From Sordaria brevicollis (lineage: Eukaryota > Ascomycota > Sordariomycetes > Sordariales > Sordariaceae): a stretch of 64,000 bases of DNA. The stretch covers positions 1,240,001 through 1,304,000 of the forward strand of contig JAUTDP010000004.1 of assembly GCA_033439795.1 (NCBI GenBank). The letters run 5' to 3'. Each line of letters opens with the position of its first letter. Within the stretch, counting starts at the first letter, position 1. The position numbers were made by a program, and so were the translations under genes. Shown piece by piece: positions 36,652 to 46,377 of the stretch. Below the pieces are notes generated by a model. The model did not search any database. It was given only the letters and a program-made list of their open reading frames with translations, and was not told the origin of the DNA.

Positions 36652-36770
36652 ACATACGACCATACCCACTGGAAAACTCGGGATCCCGTCCGCTCTCCCA
36701 TAGATAAGCCAGTGAGGGCCAGACTAGTAGTTGGGTCGGTGACGACCAGCGAATCCCTGGTGTTGTATGT
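36652..36770 (+). rRNA. 5S ribosomal RNA, alpha-type
   Basis: The stretch begins ACATACGACCATACCCACTG and ends GAATCCCTGGTGTTGTATGT; the first and last nine bases pair as helix I (ACATACGAC with the terminal GTTGTATGT, allowing G-U). The inner region TAGTAGTTGGGTCGGTGACG is the conserved internal control and loop E area. A T-run (TTTTTTG) follows as polymerase III terminator. It is a single dispersed gene, as in Neurospora, not part of an rDNA unit. From memory it matches the Neurospora alpha 5S type. Confidence 0.95.
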
Positions 36771-36776
36771 TTTTTG
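36771..36776 (+). terminator. Polymerase III T-run terminator of 5S gene
   Basis: A run of T immediately follows the 5S 3' end, the usual polymerase III stop. Confidence 0.75.
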
Positions 36777-37021
36777 TTCCTTTTAGCTTTCTGCCTAATA
36801 TTCCGCCCTTTTCCTTCAACCTTTTTGCTGGTCGTATCACCGTCAAATTATTTCTTCCACTCTATTAAGTTGATACTCGAGTTGTTGCCATCTTGTCCCA
36901 TGGTCCAGAAGATTAAGGGAATAGTATCATCAAAATCGTTTCCAAGGCGCTCCGTTGGCTGCAACCCGACATCTCTCATCGTCCCCGTCCCAACTGCCAC
37001 AAAGACGGGCACGAATGGCAT

Positions 37022-37396
37022 CTAATCCCCCGACCAGCAACAACCGCCAGCGGACTCAGTAGCATCGCCGACGCTATCACATTTTCCGTTAGCCACTCTC
37101 ATCTTCCCTTCATTCACTTTAGGGGAAAACTTACCACTCCTCTCAACCTTCGGCTTCTCCAACCCGTTCTTCTCCAACATCTCCTTCTCCTTCTCGGTCA
37201 TCTGACTCTCCTTCTTGACGCACGCTGCGCACTTCCGCGGGTACAAAGTCTTGGTGCGGGTCGTCTTCTTGGTGCCGCATGAAAAGGTGTAAGCTTGGGC
37301 TTGGATTACTTTCTGGCAGCGCTCTTCGGTGGTAATTTCGAGGAGAAGCTCTTTGCAGTGGGAGCAGAGGGATTGGGATGTTGTTTGGGTGCACAT
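37022..37396 (-). CDS. Small Cys-rich protein, MC-x8-C-x2-C-x12-C family (outlying member)
   Basis: 124 residues, function unknown. It starts MCTQTTSQSLCSHC and shows Cys2, Cys11, Cys14 and Cys27, the same spacing as five genes at 57.6-61.3 kb. A TFSCGTKK motif, a KCAAC pair and a Lys/Glu-rich linker (TEKEKEMLEKNGLEKPKVER) follow; the C terminus ends GGCCWSGD with two further Cys. No signal peptide. The Cys pairs suggest zinc binding, which is inference. The 2 kb upstream (37397-39471) separate it from the metallothionein. Confidence 0.75.
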   Translation of the reverse strand: MCTQTTSQSLCSHCKELLLEITTEERCQKVIQAQAYTFSCGTKKTTRTKTLYPRKCAACVKKESQMTEKEKEMLEKNGLEKPKVERSGKFSPKVNEGKMRVANGKCDSVGDATESAGGCCWSGD

Positions 37397-39471
37397 TTTG
37401 GATTTTGGCTGTTCTGCTGGTAGCTCAGGTGAGAGTTCTGGCTGACTAGATGGGGTTTAATGAGGAGTAGAAGCGAGTGAGCGCGTTGAGGGGTGCAGTC
37501 GAAGTTGAAGTGGAGGGTTGGAGTTCTGGTTCAGGATGAAGATGTCGAATATGATGACTATCGACTTCTGGTTGTGAGTGAGTGTTGGATGTCGAGAAGC
37601 TTGACCTCAAAAAACAGTCAGATCTGAAGCTACTCGAGGGGGGGTTTTGAAGGATTCCTCCCCTCAGCCAACCCTCCTTCTGCTTTTGGTAGTTTGTTTA
37701 CTTTGCGGCCCCCCTGATGTACATGTTCGATGTTTCTGGAATTCTTCCAGAGTCAAGATCTACAGGTACACGACCTCCTACGTACCGAATATTCTCTGAC
37801 GAGGTGGCTGTGCCAGTGCCAGTGCCAGTACGAAACGAAACCATCCTGAAGCTGCTGCTGCTTTTTCGAGAACCCGATCGTGCATATCCCCTCATCAAGT
37901 CCCTGCATCGTCTACATATATCTCATCTGAGACAAGTGTCATCGGAGAATTTATATCGACCGTTTGTGGAAGTGGTGACGTGCCGAGCTTATCGTGCAGC
38001 ATTGCGATGACGTTGGGACAGTCATCATGGTTTGCGCTTGAAGGAGGGTAGGTAGCTGAGCTTGAGGGCCATACGGCCATATCACCATCCAGTCAGCAGC
38101 TATGTCGCATGTAGCGGATGGGAACGGGTTGTAGGGTATATCCTACTTCCACAACATGCTGTTTTTGGAGTGTCTCGAAGTGTCAAAGAGGATTAAGCTT
38201 GTGTTTGTGCGTTGGAAGACGATGGCCAAATGGCATTCTTTGTCATTCGGGTCGGCTAGTCCGATGGGAATGTGAAGATCTTCTATCGAACTGGGTTGCA
38301 CCAACGTCTTTCCGTTTCACGCTCCCACAAGAGTTTTGGATCGGAGAACCAATCGATGATGCTTGCGATACGGTGCACATTGTGGTGTGATATTGACGTT
38401 TCTTTGCTGTGATGCTTCGGAGATACGGGAGACCGACGTTACGGATTATTGGCTATTGTGAGGTTCTTCTTCAGCCCTAACAGCTGGACCTATTGCTTGG
38501 TGGACTGCTTGTTAGATATGGAGGGAGGGAAACATCTTCGGTTTACTGGCCTGAGATGTGGCGAGCTCTGATGACGGGTTTTGTCTTGAGATTTCGAGAC
38601 ACATGCTGTGATAACCAGGAACACTCACCGAGCGTCTGGCCGTTGGTGTCACTGTCGTGAGTGAGAATATGGAACTTGGGAGGCCTGAACTCAACTTCAC
38701 GACCTAGACGGCATATGAAAGCCACACCATAGTCCAGGGAGACAATATGAGTGATGCCAAACTGGCAATGGCTTCAGTTGAATGCCGACATAAAAGCTAG
38801 AAAATGAACGGATCCATCGCTTCATCAAGATCCTTCTCAGCTGTTCCGTCCTCAGATAGTACTGGACGAGCCCATACGAGCACAATATCTCTCCCATGAG
38901 CAAGTTTCCCTCTCACAACCACTCCGCCAGTGGAAATATCTGCACGGTTAGGATTTGGGAAACATGTGCAGCGGAACCCTCATCCGGGCATGCAGTGTGA
39001 TCCGGGTCTGGGTTCCACAAAGAGGAGCGAACAAAAAAGAGTTTTTCTTTGGTCATCATCGTCCTTGGATTTAAAGCTCACGCTAACGCCTGTCTAACGC
39101 AACACAACGAGTCGGCCACCCACCCACATATAGAACTCCATCACACAAAGCTTTCCCAGAGTGGTAAACCCGAGTGTCCATCACTTTCCACTTCATCCGG
39201 CCAGGTCGTTGATCTCTCGGAACCGACTTTTCAGAGAAGTATGGAGTGATGATGATGAGGTGATACTCCATGGTCGGTGTTGCCGGTTCTTCGGTTCAAT
39301 GAGAGGCTGATGTCTTTGATGACATGGTCGGAAAACGTCGGAAGGGTGATGGAGATATCGGGTTGAACACAGTTGGGAATTGTTTCTACGTGGTGTTAGG
39401 TGACTTGATGAAGTTGAGAGTCAAAATATAGATGTGTGTAACTTACAATTGTGCATCATCAGAAGCTGTAT
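37397..39471. other. Intergenic, 2.1 kb without a recognised gene
   Basis: Open frames on both strands are short and have neither domain nor biased codons. A GTGCCAGTGCCAGTGCCAGT trimer of six bases lies near 37810-37830. The rightmost 90 bases include a probable 3' untranslated intron of the metallothionein transcript (39386-39446). Confidence 0.45.
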
Positions 39472-39540
39472 TTACTTGCCGTGCTTGGTGCAGTTGGCGC
39501 AGGTGCAGCTGTCACCGCAAGAGCAAGAGTCTCCGCACAT
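39472..39540 (-). CDS. Copper metallothionein-like peptide, 22 residues
   Basis: The minus strand reads MCGDSCSCGDSCTCANCTKH plus Gly-Lys and stop, with Cys at 2, 6, 8, 12, 14 and 17. The C-x-C and C-x2-C pattern and length resemble the 26-residue Neurospora crassa copper metallothionein, which has seven Cys; this is a different, shorter sequence. Expected role: cytosolic Cu(I) or other thiophilic metal buffering. ATG lies in CAAAATGTG context. A TATA-like AGATATAAGAA is about 145 bases upstream (near 39690). In the 3' region GTAAGT at 39446 and CTAAC...TAG ending 39386 could be a 61-base intron in the untranslated tail. Confidence 0.85.
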   Translation of the reverse strand: MCGDSCSCGDSCTCANCTKHGK

Positions 39541-39804
39541 TTTGATGGTTGGTTGTGGTTGGGTTGGTGTTGAGTGAGTTTGTGATGTTTGTTCAAGGAA
39601 CTAATGTAAAGTCACAGAGTCTTTTAACAGGAGAGAAGAAAGAACAAAATCAGATAAGTGAAGGTGAGGGGAAGTTTCAATTCTTATATCTGTGTTATCC
39701 CAAGCCCTGGGCTGATGTGCAGGTGTTCCTGCCCGCGGTAGTGGCGCTACGCTAACTGCCCATTCAGCACTAGCAGCCCAAAAAGCCTAGCATCGACACA
39801 CTAA

Positions 39805-40185
39805 GGGATTGATCGATAACGGACCGCTGAAGCCAGCGGTCCCGGGTTTTGTGACTTGTTGGGGAGTGGGTCATTGGGAAGGTCACTTTTTCTCTGGACC
39901 GCTAGAAAGCTGGACCGCCCGATTTCCAGTGGTTCGAAACCCAGCGGTCCAGGGCAAAAAGCTTGAAAATGAACATATTTGATTGGCTTATGCACGTCGC
40001 GGCTAGTGTCTTGGCAGAGGTACTTCTTAACCCAGCGGTCCGAACGTTTGCCAAGAGTAGCTCCATTTTTCTGTCCCACTTTCCAGCTGCCAGCCCACTT
40101 TGGCGATCAAAAGAGGTTAAGCGTCTCATTGAAATGCTAGGAAATCTGGACCGCTGGCCTCAGCGGTCTATTATCGATCAATCCC
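39805..40185. mobile_element. 381 bp Tourist-like MITE with TAA flanks
   Basis: Terminal inverted repeats GGGATTGATCGATAA (left) and TTATCGATCAATCCC (right) continue into GACCGCTG...CAGCGGTC on both ends. Direct TAA flanks lie at 39802-39804 and 40186-40188, as expected for PIF/Harbinger-type three-base duplications. GGACCGCT/AGCGGTCC occurs at least six times in both orientations (near 39830, 39835, 39896, 39948, 40036, 40148, 40160), like subterminal transposase-binding repeats. No coding capacity. It shows no strong RIP signature. Confidence 0.78.
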
Positions 40186-40188
40186 TAA

Positions 40189-40499
40189 GTGCACTAGCGG
40201 CCCTGATGAGACGAATAAGGGGCCAGCCACGCCGTCACGCCCTGTCGCCCTGGACTTTATTTTTATGCAATCCCCTCATTCTTTCTTTTCCAACACCACC
40301 CCCACCAGGGTCTGGAAGATGGAAGGGAAGGGGAACGACAAAATGGCAAGTCTAACACACCTGTGAGCGCATTTCGTGGGTTTGGTGTGAACTTCCTTCC
40401 CCAATCAAAACATTAGGAAATCCAATAGATGCAGGGCGCAAAGCCGTACAGAGGCACGCGGTGGCATATAGAGGGCAGCGCGGAGGGCGGGAACAATAG
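40189..40499. other. Short unique stretch between two transposable elements
   Basis: No gene seen. It ends in GGGAACAATAG, which with the first bases of the next element (TTCCC) makes a six-base hairpin. Confidence 0.5.
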
Positions 40500-40566
40500 T
40501 TCCCGAACTTAAACACTTTGATAATCTTAGCGTGAGGGGGTGTGTACACACCGCACACAATTACAC
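40500..40566 (+). repeat. Left terminal inverted repeat
   Basis: Runs from TTCCCGAACTTAAACAC to ACCGCACACAATTACAC. It pairs with 44886-44952 with about 7 differences in 67, all transitions. Confidence 0.88.
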
Positions 40567-41006
40567 TTTTTGGCCATTTAGTCGTTTTTTATTATTTATA
40601 TAATTAAAACAGGTCGTCTACTATCGAAAACTAATTACAATTGCTATAAAAAATCGATATATCGATACGGTAATATTATTTTTATTAATCTTTAGTATTT
40701 ATATTATCTTTTATTCAATTTTCGATTGCAATCGATATAATTCGTTACTTAAATATTAATTAAAAGGCGTTAATTAACGTAATACTAGCAAATGGCGAAT
40801 ACCCAAATAAGGTCGCTATAGCGGTTAATATATTTATAAGAATTATTTAAAAGTATAAACGAAATTTAATAAATATTAGTAAGTATATTATATTAGCCAA
40901 AATATTATAGAATATTAGAAAACTTCTAATATAAGCGTTTGAAGTATATATAATAATATTATTTATTTAATAAATATTATATTAATAGTATATATAGAAG
41001 GTTATA

Positions 41007-41750
41007 GAGCTTTTTATTATAAAGCCCGATTTATATTTCGATAAAATTTATACCTTCCTAGCCGACGAATACGACGTTTACGTTTCGAAGGAAATTGTAC
41101 GAAGGTATTTATAATAAGATAAATAAAAGAAAAAAAGATTCTATATAAAAGTAGCGTAGTAATCCCCTATATTAATTATAAATTAATTTAATAAAATATT
41201 GTTATTTATTATAAAAATATTCGTTTTTTATAACGAATTTAGTATAAATCGAAGGGATAGGGCTCGTTGTATTAGTTAAGCGCTTAAAGGCGTTATTATA
41301 ACGGTCTTTAATTGGTTTAAAAAGGGTAGGCGGTATTACCTCCTTTCCGCTATTAACGTTAATGGTATATTCGATTTATTAATATTCCGGGGTATAATAG
41401 ATTTTATTAAATTTTAGGATTAAATAGTAAAGAGGGTATTATTAAAAATAAATCCTTTTCCTAGGCGTAATAGTATTTTAATAATAAATAACGTTAAATA
41501 GTATTTTCGAATCGAATTCTAATAGGCGTATATTTAAAAGGGTATTCTATTATAGTATTTGCCGTTATACTCCTCCGAATTTAACCCTATTAAAATATAT
41601 TTTAGCGACTTTAAATAGTAATTTAAACGGGTATATTATAATAAGGGTAATAATAATATATTAGACGTAAATTTTATAAATTTTTTAAAAAAGGTAGCGT
41701 TCGATATAGGTACGCGTATATTGCAAATCCGTAATTACTATAAAAATGCG
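41007..41750 (+). pseudogene. Tc1-type (DD34E) transposase, RIP-destroyed
   Basis: One frame holds recognisable transposase blocks between many TAA/TAG stops: KPDLYFDKIYTFLADEYDVY (41022 on), then FNWFKKGRRYYLLSAINVNG, PFPRRNSILIINN and YLPLYSSEFNPIK. These match the DDE superfamily endonuclease of fungal Tc1/mariner elements. The three positions expected to be acidic are all changed by G-to-A: AAC at 41232, AAT at 41487 and AAA at 41592. The last two are 35 codons apart, the DD34E spacing. No frameshift is needed over this span. The 5' part, from 40567 to 41006, is too degraded to read. Confidence 0.82.
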
Positions 41751-42959
41751 AAATTAATAATAAATAGAATTGATAATAATAAAGATTATAAATAAATATA
41801 TATTACCGAATTAATAAAGTATAAGGAAATAAATATTATAATTAAGCGGAGGTAAGAGAGAAAATAGGAGGGAGGGAGTATATATACGTTTTATTATATT
41901 ATAATATTAAATATTTAAAAAGGTATTAGAATATTAGAGAGTATTAAAATTAATATTAGAGCTAGAATTAATAATTATTTATATAATAATATTAAATTGC
42001 TAAAAACCCCCCTTTTTCGCTATAATTCAATTCGAAATATTATCGGTTATAATTATTAACGTTATTAATAATAATATTACTAATTATAGAGGTAAGGGCT
42101 TTAATTACTTTATATTCGAGTGTAATTATATTAATGCTAATAATACGCAGTAGGTAATTAAATTAAGTATTTAGAGTGTTATATTAATTAATTATATATT
42201 ATAATAGGATTGGGGGATATACTATAAAAATTCGTTTAAGTAATTAGCGTAATATATTCCTCTTTAAGGAAATCCTTAATTTTATTTCTAAAAGTAAAAT
42301 ATAATATGGGAAAAAACTCTAATATTATATATTATTCTACCGATTAGTCTTTTAATATTAATAAATCGTACGGCGATTACGGGTATTATAATTTCTCTTA
42401 TAATTTTATTAATATTTTATATATTAACGTTATTTCTAATATGCGTCTAATATAATATATTCGGTAGAATGATTTGAAAAATTTTATAATAAATTCTTTT
42501 ATAATATGGTTAAACGGCGTAAAAGGTAGCGGTAATAATAATATTGGTAAATATATATTATCGATAACCTCGTTATCGTCGTCGGTAATAGAAGGCGGTA
42601 TAATTAACGGTAGCGTTAAGTACGCTATAAATAAAGAAATAAAGGGTGTACGTATATTAATATATAACGAAGGTAGTAAATTAATTACGGCGCGTTTTAC
42701 CGTTAAAATTATACGGTTAATAGGCTCCTTATAGAACGTAATTGTAAAATATTTAAATATAGTATTTATAAATTCGATGGTTATTACCCTATTAAATAAA
42801 AGAAATATTAAAGGGAAACGGTTAATATTAGCGGCAATTGTAAATATAGCGTTAATAATAAATTTAATAATTATAGAATTATTAATTATATATATTAATA
42901 AAGGAAGAAGAGGGGGGGCGAAATAATAATTATAAATATAAAATAATAATATTAGCGGG

Positions 42960-44740
42960 TAAGGGTAAGGAGGAGGGTAAAAATACTACCCGCTATATTG
43001 AAGGGGATTTCTAAATTCCTTTAATGCCGCTTATAAAAGGCTTAATATTTCTATATAAATACTACTATTACTATTATTTACGTTATTAATAACGTTAATA
43101 TTAAAACCCCCGCCGCGCTTTCGAAATTTTATTACGCTAGCGCTATTACCGTTATTATTACTACTTTCGTCGGCGGCGTCCTTATTAATTATTTCCTATA
43201 ATATATCCCCTAATAAATTAGTAAGCGTAGCCTTCTATTATTAGATAATATATATTTATTTATTGATTTATATAAAAGAGAAGTTATAATAAGTTTTATT
43301 CCTATTTATAAAATAATATAATTAATATTTAACGGCCTTATTATAATTTTTATATTTAAAACCTAATATATATTTTTACGAATTATAAAGGTTTCGAAAT
43401 GTTAAACTGTATAATTTTTTATTAATGTACGCCTCCTCTTCTTTATTTTCTTTTTCTATTTTAATAATTTCTTTTAATATAATATTCGTTATAGTTTGCC
43501 TATTTATCCTTTTATTCTTAATATTATTATTAGGAGTGTGTAAAATTCGAGATATTTGGGTAATAGGAATAGCCGTTTATATAATTACGAATAGGTTTAT
43601 AAAGTTATAAAAGGGAGTAGGTATTAACGGGTCGATTATAGAAGGAGTAGGAAGTATTAGTAGTTATATAAAATTAATAAGTAATTTAATTAAGCGAAAT
43701 TTAAAGGTAATAATAAAAACGTTATATTAGCGGTTATAACGAAGGTACGCTTTTATAATAGAATTGTAATCGAATTTAATATATTTATTAGAAAATTAAT
43801 TACCCGCTATATTATAATTATAAATTATAACGCGGTTCCTATTATTATTATTATAAATAATAGTATTATACGTAATATTATATAATATAATTTGAAATTT
43901 CGTATTAATAATTATATTATTATTAATAACCTCTTATATATACCCTTTTTATATTAATAAAATCTCGTTGAATAAGTTAATACCGAAATATTATAAGTAA
44001 AGCTTCCCCCTCTTTTATTCGACTTCTACCTCCTTATATATATTGCGATCTAAAATAGTAAAAGGTTTATTATAAGAATTAATAAAGTAAAACTTAATAA
44101 TTATAAATTTTATTTATATAATTAGCGGATAAATAGGCGTAATAAGGATTATAACTTTATAGCGCCGGTCTATAATCGAAGGAAAAGTTATAGCTTATTT
44201 AATTAACGAAATTAAATCGACGTTTTTATTATTAAAATAAATAAATAAAGTATCGAAGGTATTTTTAATAGGTATTAAGCGGATAAAGAGCTTTTAATTT
44301 TATTTATCCTCGTCGTCGAAGTTAGAAATATTATTAGTACCGTTAAAAACCTCGATAAATTCGTCGGTTACCTTAAGGGGGGAAGAGGGCAATAAGTCGC
44401 TATCGGTCTCGATTTTTAATTCTAAGGTAGGGTCCTAGGCTTTCTCCTTCCCTTTTTTAATAGCGGTAAGCTTTTTAAGCGCGGTTTTCTTCTTAAGCGC
44501 GGCTTTTTTCTTAAGCGCGGCTCTCCTCTTAAGAGCAGCCTTATTTTTAATTTTAGATAAATTAATAATAACCTCCTCTATTTCGATTAGAATACAATTC
44601 TTTTTCTTAGGGCGGGTGGAAGTACGTTATAGAATTAACGGGGTTCTAAAATTAATTTAATCCTTATTAAAATAGACCGAAATAATACTACCGCGACGAA
44701 TACGCTTTTTAGGTTGGGTTTTGAAGATGGATTTAAGCGG
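42960..44740 (-). pseudogene. Long RIP-degraded relic of a Lys-rich protein of unknown family
   Basis: One minus-strand frame can be followed for about 590 codons, interrupted mainly by TAA and TAG as expected from CAA, CAG or TGG. It begins near KSIFKTQPKKRIRRGS and continues RTSTRPKKKN. Alanine-leucine-lysine repeats follow (44540-44475), then an acidic stretch (EVFNGTNNISNFDDED), a long middle part and PITQISRILHTPNNNIKNKR. The end has NKDAADESSNNNGNSASV. I do not recognise the family. It lies opposite to the transposase within the same inverted repeats. The AT bias makes any long-frame claim uncertain. Confidence 0.38.
44475..44540. repeat. 18-base tandem repeat, about 3.5 units
   Basis: Units TTAAGCGCGGTTTTCTTC (44475), TTAAGCGCGGCTTTTTTC (44493) and TTAAGCGCGGCTCTCCTC (44511), then a partial copy. 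On the minus strand each encodes a six-residue Lys/Arg, Ala and Leu unit of the relic. Confidence 0.85.
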
Positions 44741-44885
44741 TATTATAATAAAAAAAATAATAAAGATATTTGATAATAATAGCGATATTATTTGTTTACT
44801 TTCTATAATGAAAATGTGGTTGTTGGGCTTCGATTCTATATAGAAACGGTTGAAAACGAATAAGATTTACAATTTTTACGAGGTT

Positions 44886-44952
44886 GTGTAGTTGTGTGCG
44901 GTGTACACACACCCCCTCACGCCAAGACTATCAAGGTGTTTGAGTTCGGGAA
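44886..44952 (-). repeat. Right terminal inverted repeat
   Basis: GTGTAGTTGTGTGCGGTGTA through GTTCGGGAA; the less mutated of the two ends. Confidence 0.88.
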
Positions 44953-46377
44953 AGGTGATTTGCTTCGGATCGTGCAGGTGTGTGCCCCATTACCTCCAGC
45001 TTCACGGTCTTGGTGATAGGCTAGCTGCAGGCCGAGCGGTTACATTCAGTCCACTCCACTCTTGACTACCGACCTCGCCGGCCACAAACACAGCAGCGAC
45101 GATGAGCTGGTTCTTGAAGTTTCCGATGCTTCAGCTCTTGTTCGGCGGGGGAGAACATGGAAGGGACGACGATGCTGGAGGGGTTCAATGACGATACACT
45201 CGGAAGAGAGGGGAAGAAAGCTTCGTTGAGTGAGATCACCTCGAACGTCTTCCAAAGCAGCACAGTTCCACCACCGAAATCCGGAGACAAGCATGTCATC
45301 GTGTGACACGAGAGAGCTTACCATCGCCCCTTGATCCCGGCATCGTGGGCAGATGGGGGGTTGTCGAAGATGAACCATGGTTCTCAAGTCAATAGATGGG
45401 AGAGAGAATCCGGGGAAAGGATGCCGGTTGGTTGCATCGGCTTATGCCGTTGCTTCTGGATGGCCGTGACCGGTTCTTTGGGGGTTGAAGAGGTGGCGAT
45501 CCGTCTGCCAACTGCTCTGTTGGTCGTGGATTAGAGCTGGTTATGACATAAAGGGTTTTTGGACAGGCTGGATGGTGGTAGTCGATGGGCTGATACGACA
45601 CGGGATTAGGCTTGTGCCTTTCCTGTGCATACGTGAATCGCATGGGACTCTGGGGGGTAACGGAGAGAGGGTTGAGCCGAGAGCAGGTTAGGATCCGAGC
45701 ATCCGCGGAGACATCAACACCACACGTATGGTTCTGCGTGGGATCACAGGAATCTTGCATTCTGTCAAAGTGGGTGTTCAGCTCAAGGCCTTGGCTGACT
45801 ACCTGTGCTCAGGCTCTAGCCTCTTCGAGACCTTTCTCCCAGCATGAACAAACTGACTTCAGTATCGAGGATCTACACATTGCCGACACTTGCCCAACAA
45901 ACCGAAGGCCTTAGATCGTGTACGTCGACAACCCTGGGAATGATACACGAAAAGCAGTCCGTGTTGGTTACTCTCTGCTCGTCATTTGAGATCGATTCTG
46001 GCGAAGGTCTTGCTTCAGTTAAAGGAGGACATGGAAGAGGAAGAGTGGTGCTTCAAGCCAGCCTGACACCATCAGAATGAGGCCCATGCGTTTCCTCCTT
46101 GCCTCTCGTAGTAACACTTCGCGAGATCAAGTCACATGGTCGGTCTAGCGGCTTGGTCTCAACTACTGAACCCTCCAGGCTGATGAACAAAACGTAATAG
46201 TCATTCCAAACTTTTACCCAACATTTTAAAACCAAGAAAGAGCAGCCCGGCCTCAAAGCAGAGTTGCCACTCGAGGCCATCTCCCCTCATTCCTCCTAAC
46301 ACCTTTGATAACTCGGGAAAGAGCATCCACGTCAGAGGGCAACCGTCTCTTTACCCCCTTCCCTCTCTGCTGATCAG
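44953..46377. other. Intergenic, 1.4 kb without a recognised gene
   Basis: Base composition returns abruptly to about 50% GC. Small frames on both strands show no domain. The right end is the 3' region of the GH3 gene. Confidence 0.5.

Larger units (their letters stand above)
40500..44952. mobile_element. 4.45 kb RIP-mutated DNA transposon
   Basis: Bounded by 67-base inverted repeats. The interior is extremely AT-rich and dominated by TpA, while CpG persists and CpA is almost gone, the expected result of RIP in Neurospora. A Tc1-type transposase relic (+) occupies the left part and a long lysine-rich relic (-) the right part. I could not see a clear target-site duplication: left flank AACAATAG and right flank AGGTGATT do not match. 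It could be one two-gene element or a Tc1 element joined to something else. Confidence 0.75.

Noticed and set aside
36470..36655. 61-codon minus-strand frame upstream of the 5S gene
   Set aside because: Chance frame; no features, and it abuts an RNA gene.
42474..42734. 86-codon open frame in the AT-rich island
   Set aside because: It is the longest uninterrupted frame there, but it lies in RIP-mutated DNA with no start context or recognisable domain; at most a relic.
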